Part shown: positions 12,501 through 27,500 of the stretch, one piece after another
Position numbering within the stretch: position 1 is the first letter of the stretch
How the letters are laid out: each line of letters opens with the position of its first letter
NCBI GenBank assembly: GCA_037783415.1
Contig: JAZGTN010000195.1
Coordinates: forward strand, 248,001 to 312,000
Direction of reading: 5' to 3'
From: Leptasterias polaris
Lineage: Eukaryota > Echinodermata > Asteroidea > Forcipulatida > Asteriidae
DNA length: 64,000 nt
Notes under the pieces: model-generated
Databases searched by the model: none
The model's input: the letters and a program-made list of their open reading frames with translations, nothing else
What the model was told of the DNA's origin: nothing
Position numbers and translations under genes: made by a program

Positions 12501-15500
12501 CCTTAAGCCCATATACCCATAAATCCATGAACCAAACACACATGAACCATACACCCAAACACCTACGAACCCCTACACCCATACACCCTACACTAGTGAA
12601 CCCATATACTAGTGAACCCATATACATGTTAACCCGCAACCCTATAAACCTTAAGCCCATATACCCATAAATCCATGAACCAAACTCACATGAACCATAC
12701 ACCCAAACACCTACGAACCCCTACACCCATACACCCTACACTAGTGAACCCATATACATGTGAACCCGCAACCCTATAAACCTTAAGCCCATATACCCAT
12801 AAATCCATTAACATATCTGCTTTTTTTAAAGTGCCAAATACTGCAGGATTGTTCATTTGTGGGCTTACTGGCCCAATGATAAAATGGCTAATGATTCTGT
12901 GGATATATTGAGTCTACAGCACAACACCAAATCTTGTTTGACACACTTTTTGAATCAGGCTGGAGGAGGAAGATGAAGCTAAAGGAAAGTTTATGATCAG
13001 TCAAATAACTTGTTGTTTTAACCAGAGTAGGTTTTGTCCAAACTCTGCATTCTTGCTACACAACTCACTTTCTCTTATATTTCTGGTCCAATGCTGGAAA
13101 CTCTAGTCGAGTCTCTTCTGTAATTCCAAACTGCTGGGCCCCAATGTCTTCAGCTAGCTGCTGCCCAGCACCCGCAACTCTTGGCAGGGCACATGTTCTG
13201 GATTTAGGGACTTGTCTTGTGGTAGATGGAGTGGTTGGGATGGTACCTTGAGTAGGGCCAGTGGTATTGGAGGAAGCCTCGGTAGGTAGCATTGATCCGA
13301 TGGGACAGAAATTGAGATTGGCGTTGTTATCGGAGATGATCTGATCCGAAAAGCTCACCGCTCTGTTGACAAGAGGAAAATATTACAAAGTCATGGCTGT
13401 ATTACGGAAGCGTTGTCATAAAGACAGAGAAGTTTACTAAATCAAGAATGAGATGAAGACCTGGTAATGGAGGTACCAAACTAAACATTCACAATTAGAA
13501 AGAGACCATAAATGATCAACATAGTTCACTTACTCAAATCCTAAAGCCAGATCTGATATACAACCAATGAAATTGTTAGTTATTGGCAGAATGGCAGCGA
13601 GGATGAAATCATTCCTTGGGAAGCCCCCAATGAGGAAGAAAGCATCTGTCTGCATCGATCTCTTTTGAAAACGCTTGAATGCTGAGTCATTATCGTCAAC
13701 TATTAGGGTCAATCTGAAAGAAAATGTAGACAACAAATAATAAAACACAAATTAGAGAAGCTTTGGACTTGAATAGTTTAAGTATGCACTGGTAAACCTT
13801 AACAAGTATGTATTTGGGAAAACACTGGTATGCAGGATATAATGGGCTCGGTTGACAGGCATGGAATTACACTGGTATGCAGGATATAATGGGCTCGGTT
13901 GACAGGCATGGAATTACACTGGTATGCAGGATATAATGGGCTCGGTTGACAGGCATGGAATTACACTGGTATGCAGGATATAATGGGCTCAGTTGACAGG
14001 CATGGAATTACACTGGTATGCAGGATATAATGGGCTCGGTTGACAGGCATGGAATTACACTGGTATGCAGGATATAATGGGCTCGGTTGACAGGCATGGA
14101 ATTACACTGGTATGCAGGATATAATGGGCTCGGTTGACAGGCATGGAATTACACTGGTATGCAGGATATAATGGGCTCGGTTGACAGGCATGGAATTACA
14201 CTGGTATGCAGGATATAATGGGCTCGGTTGACAGGCATGGAATTACACTGGTATGCAGGATATAATGGGCTCGGTTGACAGGCATGGAATTACACTGGTA
14301 TGCAGGATATAATGGGCTCGGTTGACAGGCATGGAATTACACTGGTATGCAGGATATAATGGGCTCGGTTGACAGGCATGGAATTACACTGGTATGCAGG
14401 ATATAATGGGCTCGGTTGACAGGCATGGAATTACACTGGTATGCAGGATATAATGGGCTCGGTTGACAGGCATGGAATTACACTGGTATGCAGGATATAA
14501 TGGGCTCGGTTGACAGGCATGGAATTACACTGGTATGCAGGATATAATGGGCTGTGTTGACAGGCATGGAATTACACTGGTATGCAGGATATAATGGGCT
14601 GTGTTGACAGGCATGGAATTACACTGGTATGCAGGATATAATGGGCTGTGTTGACAGGCATGGAATTACACTGGTATGCAGGATATAATGGGCTCGGTTG
14701 ACAGGCATGGAATTACACTGGTATGCAGGATATAATGGGCTCGGTTGACAGGCATGGAATTACACTGGTATGCAGGATATAATGGGCTCGGTTGACAGGC
14801 ATGGAATTACACTGGTATGCAGGATATAATGGGCTCGGTTGACAGGCATGGAATTACACTGGTATGCAGGATATAATGGGCTCGGTTGACAGGCATGGAA
14901 TTACACTGGTATGCAGGATATAATGGGCTCGGTTGACAGGCATGGAATTACACTGGTATGCAGGATATAATGGGCTCGGTTGACAGGCATGGAATTACAC
15001 TGGTATGCAGGATATAATGGGCTCGGTTGACAGGCATGGAATTACACTGGTATGCAGGATATAATGGGCTCGGTTGACAGGCATGGAATTACATAGAGGT
15101 CATACAAGCCATGACCTTCAACAGTTTCCCATAGACTTTAAGAGTTTCCAATGGAAGTGCCTTTTGCAAAATGAAAATGGCCTTGCCCTCTCAAAGATGA
15201 AATTCCAGGCTTCCAGGCCTGATATTTCCCTCTTGTTTCAAAGGGCACCAAGGCAATGACCAGGGGGTATGGAGGCAATCAGGCCTGCCTGCTAAACACT
15301 GGCCAGGGTCCACTCAGGTTTTGAAGACCTGACTGAGAGAATGAAATCTTACTTCTTTCCCCTCTTAGACACATAGACTGTATGCCATTCTCCATCATTG
15401 TAGCCATCTTGAGTTGACTGAACCTCAATCCTGTCATTTCCACTATCAGCGACGACAAGTACGTAGCTGGAAAACATCATTACAGCAACAAATTCAGACT

Positions 15501-18500
15501 GACGGAGGGGAAGAAAACAAAATGAGAACATCACATTACAAATCAATTCCTTGAACTTTTGTCTTTTCTGTTATGAATGATTAAATAAGAGATTATGGCC
15601 ACAATACAAAACAAAATTTACTAATTGATCATTCTCATAAAATAGTTCAATCAATTGATCCACTTAATTGATAAAGCAAGTCAATCAGGTACATTTAAAT
15701 AAGCAGGACAAGGTTGCAGGATCAAGCCCAACAACAACAGCACGACCAAAAGTCTAACAAATATACACAAGAGGTGTGTAGCCAGACCACTCATGGCGGA
15801 ATTTGAAAAGATAACCTATAACTATTAATCCCATACCTTGTCAGCATTGGATGCGTAGATCATGACACCATCTGGTTCATTGGTACGGAACTTAAAGATC
15901 ATGTCGGAATCACCATTCAAATCAGATGGTAAACGAGATACATAGCCACCATAGGGTCCGTTGAACGAAACCATCTTCGCAATCTATGATCAAATCAAAT
16001 CAAATCAAATCAAATAGAAAATCACATAACATTGGTTCTTTTAATAATTTTTTGACTGTATATGTTGACATTCGTTTTTATGACAACTTTTAACATATCA
16101 ATCAACCAACCAACCAACCAACCAACCAGTCAACCAGTCAACCAGTCAACCAGTCAGTCAACCAACCAACCAACCAACCAACCAACCAACCAACCAGTCA
16201 ACCAGTCAGTCAGTCAGTCAGTCAGTCAGTCAGTCAATCAATCAATCAATCAATCAATCGACCGATCAATCAGTTATTAATCAAATGTCGCTTAATATAT
16301 ACTGCCCAAGCAAGTCAAAAGTTAGCTGTCAAAAGTTTAGGTGCTGAGGCACAGAATGAAGATTGTTAGCAAGCCTGCTGGAACTGGTGAGCTTTGAGGA
16401 ATGTCTTGAAGATGTGCAATGAACTTGCAGCTGAGCTTATGCCACAACTTGGGACCAAAGATAGATAATGCTCCATCAGGGAAAGTTGAACAATGAGTTC
16501 TGGGCTCGACAATAAACATGCGAGTATTTAAGAGTAGCATCAGCTGACTTATGCATTTGCCTTATGGAGGAATGCCAATTAAACAAGCACTAATTCAGGG
16601 TTAACCCCCGAGTAACCCAAGGGTTACAACACGATGAACACAAGGTTCAAAGAGTAATTGTGTATTGAATGTTTACATTTCTCCTTTACCTGTGGGATAC
16701 AGTTGGGGTAGATACCAACACTCCCAAGATTGTCCAGAGGGTTGATTGTGTTGAGGCCATAGGATACCTGACGCAAGCATCCCCGGAAACCTATACGGGT
16801 GACTCGTCTGAAATGGAGATCAATCAAATGTCCTTAAGAAAAGCTGACTGTTTTCTCTTCTCTTGCAATGACACAAGCAACATACAGAGATAAGTCTTTT
16901 ACACATACACTATTTTACGTGTAATAACCACCGTTTACTCAGTATTTCCCCTGAGTCCCGTAAAAAAATTAACAAGCGTTCTGAACAGATGGGATTCGTA
17001 CCCAGCACCCAGGTATGGTGTTCCATATGTGCCACCTTTATTTATATTTTATTTTCCATGACAATTTTATTCATATTTATATTTTTCAAGTTGCATTTGT
17101 AGCTGATAGCCTGAGCTTTTATCTCCAAACCCATTATAGATCTATTCAATGGATGTAGTGATATATAATATTAAATCTGTAATACGGGACAGAATGGTTG
17201 TGTCACCTGTTCATTCATTTGTTCAAAATCTGATGAAAAATCTTTAACATCTTGTAGTTTCAGAGACTGAATGTGTCATCTCCAATCCTTTAGCAAATAT
17301 TTACAGTCTTTATAGCTGACGCTTTATACCTAACATTTCCTAACACGAGAGTAGTAAGTCCGTCATTATTTTGAAATCTAAAACTCCATATACTTACGGG
17401 AACATATCCTGAGGGATTGCAACCAAGCCACCAAGATAGAAGTATTCTGATACTGAGAGTGTAGTTCCGCCAGCAGGGGACGTTCCAGACTTCACCTCTT
17501 CACCACTGGAAGAAACAAGAACGAAAACAGAATTAAGGATCACTTCCTGCTTAGCACATTCAAACCTTGCTAAGCAGAAATAGGTTACCAGCTAAAATCC
17601 CATGTTGTAAACATTGCCAGTGGCTGGTTCCCTGTTAAGTTCTGCTAACAAAATTCAGTCTGCTTCAATAAGTGGGGTAGATATTTTGGGGAATTTGGCA
17701 CACAGCCAGAGCATGCCATGAAAAAAATTCTTGGCTATAGAGCCATCGCAGATCTATCCTTTGAAAAATATAAGCAGAATAATAAGCAATGGCAGAAACT
17801 TTGACAACAATATTTTCTACATAAACAATGTTGTCGAGATGAAATTATACTTATCTACCCCTTTAGCACAGAACTGACAAAAGACTGCATGTCTCATACA
17901 TATTCAAACATTGCTCATACATATTCAAACATTGGTGCCTATTAAAGCTTTATGTCCCATCCAAAGGACTGACAACAGACTGCATGTCTCATACATATTC
18001 AAACATTGGTGCCTATTAAAGCTTTATGTCCCATCCAAAGGACGAAGTAATGATGGTCAAGTGTCTTGTTTAAGGACACAAGTGTCAAGACCAGGACTCG
18101 AACCCACACTCTGCTGATCAGAAACACCAGAGCTTGAGTCCGGTGTGCTTGACCACTAAGCCACTACACCCCATAGGTAGAAACTAAATACTAAGAAAAT
18201 CTTGTGTAAAGGTGAACATTAGAGAAACTACTTACTTTATTGACTGGACACGCAGGTTACCAGTTTTGGAGTTCATAGAGGCTTGTACTGTAGTCTGTTC
18301 TCCATTGTTATATGTCTTGTCTGTGATGAGAGTTAGAGGACCAGTCCCGAGGTCAAATTCGAACTGGATGCGACCTCCTTTGATTTCAATGGAGAGGTAT
18401 TTCCCCTGAAGAAGTCCACAGAAATCAATAATTGGCTAAATAAAATCTTGTCTGGCAAATGTTTAAATTGATCTTGGGTCACAATAACAGCCGCCCATTA

Positions 18501-21500
18501 CAGGCAAAGAGTGCAAACTTTGGGAGTGCAGCAAACAAAAATAGCTCAAAACGCCCAACATTGAAGAGTGTTTTGAAAATGTTTATGACACAACAAAAGC
18601 CTGGATCATACTGTACACGTAAACTGGTAAAATTGACACATTTCCTTGAGCTTTAATGGGAAAACTGAACAGTGATTGTCAGTGACACATAAATTTCCTT
18701 ACGTGCAAAGTATGGAACGGGTTTACCAGTGGACTGTCATCTGTGACTGTGTATAATATTTAGCCGAGTATGCTAATCTCAGGAATTATATTTGGCCCTT
18801 TTACATATGGTTTAGGCTTTAATATACTTTTCAGGTTATTTCACAATAATTTTGCTGATTTTCCTGAGGGCCGAAAAATCCTAAATCAGACTCCAAGTAG
18901 GAAGAGTATCACGCCTGTAATCTGTGCCACAAAATCAATTGAAGATTGTTGATTGAAAAGAGAACTCTTTAAAAGTACTTAAATCTTTACAAGTTTAATT
19001 TTGCCTTGTGTTTAGTTGAGAATAAACTAGAGTTCAGAGGGAGCATCCGACCTACCTCACTTCCCATGAAGAACAACAGACCATTCGCCGAGTATGTCTT
19101 GAAGACAATTTTGATGTTGGCTGGGCCTCTGGCGCTGAAGTCTCTACTCGATATGAGGATGTACCCATTACCAGTAAACATAGTTCCTTCTGCTTCAGGA
19201 TCAAGAGGGATGTTGACTGTGTCGTTCCTGGGGAAGGCAAGAGAGGAATGGTAAAAATTGTACTAATTTAGGTGTTCACGTTTCAGTGAAATCATTAAAA
19301 ATACAGCTACATTTTATCAGGGATTTTGTAGGATATTGGGGAAATACATGCTTTAGGGAGGAGTACAAAAGTAAACAGGCGGTAAATACAGGTTAGCCTC
19401 AAGGTTTTTTTAGGTTTCCGGAGATATCTGGAATTCAACCTTGAGTTAACGCCTCCTTAATTCTGCATCTAACATTTCTCATCCCTGATTATTTAAAACA
19501 TTTCCATCAAGGTTCAAGTTGTTGTATAACGTACCTTAAGATTCCATGGTTGGCATTGATGGCTCTGTCAAAGTTCCACAGAGTCATTGGTTGTCCATTT
19601 AATGTAAACTCATCAATACCTCCCTGGAAGAGACGATTGGGTATCGCCGATGGCAACCACTAAGATACACAAGAGAACAAGAACATCTCTGATATGAATT
19701 TATAATCAATGAGCTCTCAGATTGAAACTAGTCTTGTAGGTCTCGAGACTGGTCTTGACTTTGATGACTCTGTCTCGGTGTCGGTGTCGTCCTCAGGCTT
19801 TGTGGTCTTGACTACAACACTGATTGAAACTGATAACCAATGATAAACAAATCATGTACTTGAGACTAAAGAGATGCGTGACTAACTTACCGTGACGTCT
19901 GGAGGTATACCACCAACAAACATATGAGCATCTTGGTTGATATTGAGAATGCTGCCCTCTCCTGCAGATATAGCATCTTGAAGAATGTCTTCCTGTTCAA
20001 GACCCTTGAGAATTACCTTGGTGAATCGACCATTCCTGAAAGATGATATCAACCATGAAGATTTGGGAATCAAAAGAGGACTAAGAAAAATTAAATAGTA
20101 AATTGGCAACAGATAATGAGAGTGTATTTCTAACAGAAATTGAACCCACGATGGCATAGTAAAGTAAATTGAATTGAATAATCCTAAGATGAAGCACAAA
20201 GAATCAAGAAATCAAAGTGAGTTATATCAATTTCCATCTTAGTTTTGTTTTGAAGACAGCATTACAACCTAAAACCTTTTACAGATTTACGAATCCTGCC
20301 TCAATGTAGTCTCAATTTCAACTAATCTAGTTGTTTATTTTGATTCATGTTTGGCAATAAATTTTGACAAATTAAATTTAATAAATAAGAGCTGGACCCT
20401 AGTCTTTTTTTCCCGCCAAATTTACATGAAGGTATTAGCACTTAAAGAAGATAAGGAAATAATACATGTAAAAGGAAAGACAAAGCAACAGAGACTGACC
20501 ATCTCTTTAAAGTTTCTTGAAAATCAAACAATTTACACAGGAAAACAAAACACAGGTGGCAAACAGTCACAAACAACTGACCATCTTATTAAAGGTTTCT
20601 TGAAAATAAAACAATCTACACAGGAAAACAAGAGAGCACAGTCACAAACAACATCTTACCTTTCAGTGATGACTTCATGCCACTTGTAATCGTTGATATT
20701 CTTAGCAACTACAACTTCTTCATCTCTTTCGCCAAGATTGTAACGGAGGACAACGTTCTGATTCTCCACACCCAGGGAATAATAGTCATCCTGAATAAAT
20801 AACAAAATCAATATTATGAGCGTTTGTTCAGGTTCTTGTCATAACACTAATAATGTTCTTCTTATTTACTGAGGCTTCGTTTAACCGTAAACAAATTTGG
20901 AAAACAGATTTCACCGTTTTCGTACAGTTAAACAGTTAACCAGTTAACCAGTTAACTGGCCCAACCCTAATATATCAATAGAAATGAATCATCATCTGCT
21001 GACCACTTTCTTAGGCTTGATACTTCAAGGTGGCAATGTATGAAACTGCCTCCATGCCCAGTGGTGATTGCCTTGGTGCCCCTTTGAAATATTTCAGTAG
21101 AGGTGCCCTATATTTTTAACCAGCTCCCCATTTCTGGTGATGAAACCGAGAATGCCTCATAAGTGAACTTAATCACTGTGGCTTGCAAGCCTGAGGAAAC
21201 CTGTAAAACGGGCAGCTTGCTATGTCAACCAGAAACACTGGGGTTAATCCCTACTCTTCCACGCTTAGTGTTCTGGGTTCTTTTATGTGCTCTACCAATC
21301 CTAGTACACAGGACCTAGGGCTTAATGTCCCATCCAAAGGACAAAGCAAGTATTAGGTCAAGTATCTTGCTCAAGGACATAAGTGCCTAGACCGGAATTC
21401 GAACCAACACTTAGCTGATCACAAACACCAGAGTTTGAGTACGGTGCTCTTAACCGCTCGGCCACGACAAGCTACATAGGACGTGGTGATTACTTACGTC

Positions 21501-24500
21501 AGGTGAGGGTCCACCAATGAAGTAAAGCAGAGCATCAGGCTGCTGCGTCTTGAAAAACAAAGAGGTTGAGGTAAAAGCCGCCTGGCCATCAAAGTCCTCT
21601 GCTGCTGGATTACGAAGTTCAACTGCAGTATCAGCTTGGAATTTCATGGCTACTTTCACCTGAATGACAAAGTCATGAGACAGAATATATCAATCAAAGT
21701 GCAAGAGACAGAAGTGCCTCGCCTTTTGGAAACTTGGTGTTTATTATTGATTTTAAAAGCCCTACTGTTCAACCTGGGGCATTCTACATGGCTTTATCTG
21801 TATGATTTTTTTGAATTTGATCTTAAGTAAAAATATATCGGGTTTGGATCGAAAACTAAGGCATCTCCCCTATTTATATAAATTTATTGCAAATTGCAGC
21901 AAATAGGTAAAAATTTAAATTAATCACACATTAGTTTTTGCTTTTCCTATTGGACTTTATTCACGCATATTGGCCCTTAATTAATATACATCAGCCTGAT
22001 ACACTATCTTGTGCATGGGGAGAGCCATGCCCTCAATTGTTTAATGTCATTTCTTGCACGAAAATGCTCCTTGCAGAAATGTTGTATCTCAGGGCCTATT
22101 GACTGTGTGTACATCCAAGATGTTGTATCTCGGGGCCTATTGACTGTGTGTACATCCAAGATGTTGTATCTCAGGGCCTATTGACTGTGTGTACATCCAA
22201 GATGTTGTATCTCAGGGCCTATTGACTCTGTGTGTACATCCAAGATGTTGTATCTCAGGGCCTATTGACTCTGTGTGTACATCCAAGATGTTGTATCTCA
22301 GGGCCTATTGACTGTGTGTACATCCAAGATGTTGTATCTCAGGGCCTATTGACTCTGTGTGTACATCCAAGATGTTGTATCTCAGAGCCTATTGACTCTG
22401 TGTGTACATCCAAGATGTTGTATCTCAGGGCCTATTGACTCTGTGTGTACATCCAAGATATTTTAAGTGAGATACAACATTTTCACACTTTCAAACCAGC
22501 ACCTAACACAAATGTTATTTTAGGTAATACAATGTTTTTTCACTGACACAACAATATGTACATTGCCGACAGTTTTAGCAAGATGTTTTTTGTGCGTCAA
22601 GGTTTCTTTCATGGTACAATGCTTTAAATCTGACAGAGTGATGTGTGTGACTTACACCATCAGCAAGAGTACGAGCATTAGCAATCTTTCTCTTGATCTC
22701 CTCCAAGTCATACTGAAGGCCAAGGGTCATATTCTGGATGTCAGCATGCTTAGCGGTCAGCGTACGGTCAAGATTACGAATCTCTGAGATGCTGCTCCTT
22801 GCTCGCTTGCCTTTGGGGAAACAACGAAAGGTGATTATTTTGATTATTTATTAATTTATTATATTATTTTAATGTGATTTGCCAGTGCTTTTGACTATTT
22901 TTAAAGACATTAGGAAGTAGTTAGTTAAGAAGAGTAAGGAAGTAGTTTTTGAAAAACTTTTGTTTTTGCAACTGGGGTTCCAAGATCTTACAGTGGCCAC
23001 TGAGAAGGTTTGATTGATCTATGAAAACACTTACTTGCATCATCAGCAATGTTACTAGCCTGGACTGCTGCATTAATATCTTGAGGAATCTGATCAACCT
23101 TGGTCTGCAGCTCAGGCAGTTGAGTCTTGATATTGGCTATAATATTAGAAGCTTGGGTGGCCTTGGCGTTGGCATCCATAGCCGTGTCCACAGCTTCCTG
23201 AGCCTGCTCCCCTAACTTGCTGATATCACAGTTATCTCCGGTGAAGCCGGGCTTACAATCAGGGAACCCTTCTTGGCACACTGTGATGTCACATATACTA
23301 CCCTCATCAGGAATGTTAGCCATGGCACGACGGATGGCTGCAAGACGATCATCGGTTCCATCCAATCGATCTTTTACGTCTTCTACACTTTGTCCGACTT
23401 CACTGAGTTTACTGTCCAGTCCTGACATAAACCATGTATGAAAGAAAAATTATTAAAACTTAAAACAATGGTCAGAACAATTATTTTGTTACACAAATTT
23501 GAATAACCATACTTATTCTTCAAAGATAAAAGATTGTTTCAAATACTTCCATTTTACATTTCAAACAAAATAACTAATTGTCAATGGCTTCTTACAAAAA
23601 CATGCTAAAATGTGAGTTGAGCTCAGCAAGAATAAATATTTCAAACTGTCCCCATTTCCAAGTCTCAAGGAATTATTACAAAATAATAAATAAAGCAGTT
23701 GTGATCAATTTACCAGCTAGGTCTTCATTAGCAGTGTCGGCCTTCCTGAGAAGACGTCGGCTAGTTTTAAGTGAAGCAACAGGACGATCTCCAAAGCTAT
23801 TTGCCTAAAAGAGAGACATGGTGACCACATCAATAAGATGACCGATAACAAAAACTAGACATGCTTGAGACGATTCATTTAGACCAGTCACTGCTCCCTG
23901 AAGCGATCATAAACTATATAGAGGGAGCATTCCATTATGGGACAAATGGCATTTCATTTAGGTTTATTTGGCTTGTCAGTTCAACAAGGTCAAACACAAT
24001 TTGTCTTAGTGCATTAAGGTGGTATTCCCCAGATGTAAGCACAAAAACAATCAGGTGAGATACAAACTTGCTTTGTGGGGCAAATTGTGTACTTAAATAA
24101 GTATGCTTTTGGGTTGAACAAAGAAAAATTGACTAGAGCGGGATTTGAACCAACGACCTCCGGTTTAACGTGCCAGCGCTCTACCAACTGAGCTATCTAG
24201 CCCTATGTTGGCGGTCTCCCTATTTTGTCAATATCTTTGTTCGGGGGGTGCCAGTCAGAAGCCATTCAACCGCAGACTGCCGTGTAGCCAGGGATCACAC
24301 CCAAGTATACGATACAACCTGGGAAGCGGCAGCCAGGGGATCACCTTAAGGGGATGCGACTTTTTATATCAGATATCAAATAATAAACCACAAGGGAAAC
24401 TGACTGGGTACAATTTTAAATGATTTTGGGTTGAACAAAGAAAAATTGACTAGAGCGGGATTGAACCAACGACCTCCGGTTTAACGTGCCGGCGCTCTAC

Positions 24501-27500
24501 CAACTGAGCTATCTATGGCTTCTGACTGGCACCCCCCGAACAAAGATATTGACAAAATAGGGAGACCGCCAACATAGGGCTAGATAGCTCAGTTGGTAGT
24601 GCGCCAGCACGTTAAACCGGAGGTCGTTGGTTCAAATCCCGCTCTAGTCAATTTTTCTTTGTTCAACCCAAAATCATTTAAAATTGTACCCAGTCAGTTT
24701 CCCTTGTGGTTTATTATTTGATAAATAAGTATGCATGAAATGACAATTATACCAAACCTTTTTGCCCCGAAAAGACAATATCTATACGTCAGTGACAACC
24801 AAATTTGAACCTCAAAACAAAAAAATCTTTGCAAGCTGTGTGTGTTTCTAAGTTGACTGTAAACTCTCCAGAAATACACACAAAAATTAGGACATTTCTC
24901 CTTGCAGCCTCTCTAAGATTTACAATACAGCATTTAAGCACTAAGAATGGGAGTATCAGGCACATTGGTGTTATGGGGGGAACAGTAGGGAAACACTTAG
25001 GAATGCAGTATGTTGCAACAAGAACAGGAATATTTTGACCCAATTCATTTAGGATTATGTGGTGATTCTATAAAACAGAACTAGCAGTTCCTCAAAAAGA
25101 AATAGGGGCTCCTGAAAAGAATTAGGAGTTCCAAGCAGAACTAGGAGTTCCGAAAAAGAATTAGGAGATTCTAAAAAGAACCAGGAGTTTCGAAAAAAGA
25201 ACTAGGAGTTCTGAAAAAGAACTAGGAGTTCCTGGAGAGAACTAGCAGTTCCTAAAACGAACTAGGAGAATGAAATGTTTCTACAGGCAGAGTTTGGGCC
25301 TTCTCTCAGAAACACACCATATTTCACCTAGAAGATGTTTGTTTGCCAAGTCAGTTCCATACCTGTTGTTCTGCTTGTGTGCTGGCATTCAGGGCCATGG
25401 TAGCAGCAGCATCTGCATCGTCAATCGCTGCAATGATCAACCCATATGCGTTGACTGCCTTCAGGGCATTCTTAGACAAATCCAAGGTTCCTACAAGAAG
25501 ACTACACACATGAAGAAACAACAGCATCAAGAAGTGTGCTCCTCAAGACATTTTAGGAACAGATAACTGATAATCACAAATTCATTTAGACAGGATCCTT
25601 TAAGATTCTCAACCATGCAATATTGAGTACAAAATAAATTACTATGCACAAAATATCGCAAGAATTGTCCACGAGTGTAAAGCACATGATTTACAACCTG
25701 TTTCTTAAGAGTTACCCAGATTCCTGTGCTTAGCTTGGTTTGTAATTGGTCCTTGGTATGACTAGATGAAGATGGTGAAGTACAGATCAAAGTGATGCAC
25801 TCTATCTATCTCGTCTCAAATCATTCCCTGAGCTTGACTTATTCCATTTAGTCCCACATCCACTTCAACTGAAGTTATTATTGCATCAGAAATAAAGTAC
25901 ACTCCGACTTAGTATTACCTAGACAGGCATTTTGGATGGAATGAGAAAGCACGACGTTCCACTACCATACCACTATACACTTCCTTCTTGAACCAATCCC
26001 CCTCCCTTTCACCCAGCACCCTTCTATCCCCCTCCCTTTCACCCAGCACCCATCTCTCCCCCTCCAATGGGTTCACCAACCTACCCTTCAAGATAGTCAG
26101 ACTGATTCTTAAGGTCTGCAGCATGCTGCATGGCCTGATTGACGATGTCATCCGCGGAACCTGAGTTGTTGACAATAAACCGTACACGTGGTTCCAATCT
26201 GAACACTGCTGCATCTAGAACAGATGAATTGGCTCTGGTACCCTAGATAAATACAAAGAAGTTCATTTGTTGTCATTTTATGTTTTTACCATCCTCATTA
26301 AGAAAACATACTAGTGATTAACCTGTGTATATACTATTGTTCAATCACATGTTCTCTTATACATGAACACTACCTTTGGCACTAAAATTTTCAGATTTTT
26401 TAACATCTTGTTTTTACAACGGTGTACATAACCACTTTGCGTTTTGGGTATTTTAACATTTAAATGTTCTAAGGTTTTTCTTTTTTATGAGGATTGTTCT
26501 TTTAGATAGTGATTTAGTTTGCTGCTGTTTCCACTTATTCCTCTGGGTTTTCTATATTTGGTCTGATTGTTATTCTAAGTCTTCTGTATGTATTGTGATA
26601 CTTTTAAAGCCTGAATGAATAAATATAAGGACAAGAATATCAAATGATCTATCTTCACCTGAATCTAGTAAAATAAAAGTTCATTGATTGCTCTTTATTA
26701 AATAACAGCATAAGACACAATTCCTCAAACATGACAAACTTTCAAGTTCTTTACATTAGAAGAATTGTCAGTTGATCTTTTTGAGGCTGCACCCTATATT
26801 AAACTTACATCCACAGCATTTTGAGCATCTTGCAGGAGTTTCAAGGCTGCTTCAATAAGAGCTGTTGCATTATCAATGTCTCCAGTAGCACCTCCAAGGT
26901 GATCTTCAACTTCAAGAAGGACAGCCTAAGATGATCAAGAAATAAAATAAAATTCAATCTCACATAATTATTTGATATCCTATTCATAAGTGTGACGACA
27001 TTCCACTGTTAACCACGCCCGATTCACACAAACTGGCTCCAATGATCAAAAGAAGCCCACAAACAATGCACTGTGCAAGTGTTTCTGAGAGAATTTATGT
27101 CAAAAAAACTGGGTTTTTTTTTTATTGCCTTTCTGAATTTATTTGGCAATGATTTATCAGTTTCTGTCATAAGAAATGCACTTGAAGAATGAAAAGTGTG
27201 AATTGTGGTCAAATTACACACAATGTACACAGCTTTGGAGCGAGAAGTAGTCAATACTCTGTGTGTATAGCAGATGCAAGCATGTGATGTATTGACTTAC
27301 CAACAGGATAGTGCATAACAAACCTTCATAACTACATTTTGGACCATGATTTTTGTTAAGAATTGCTGTTTGTATGAACAGATCAATTCCTACTGGGATT
27401 CGAACTAGGTTGTGATATGCGAATGTGATTCGAACCATGGTCCATTACAGTGAATGACTAAGCACCACTGGGTCATCTACATAAACAGTGCCTTAGTTTT

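Noticed and set aside
13827..15093. CRISPR array
   Set aside because: Units abut with no spacers, and the DNA is clearly eukaryotic.
24130..24203. Functional tRNA gene
   Set aside because: A and B boxes and acceptor stem are good, but the anticodon and T stems are imperfect, position 33 is not T, and several copies share non-tRNA flanks.
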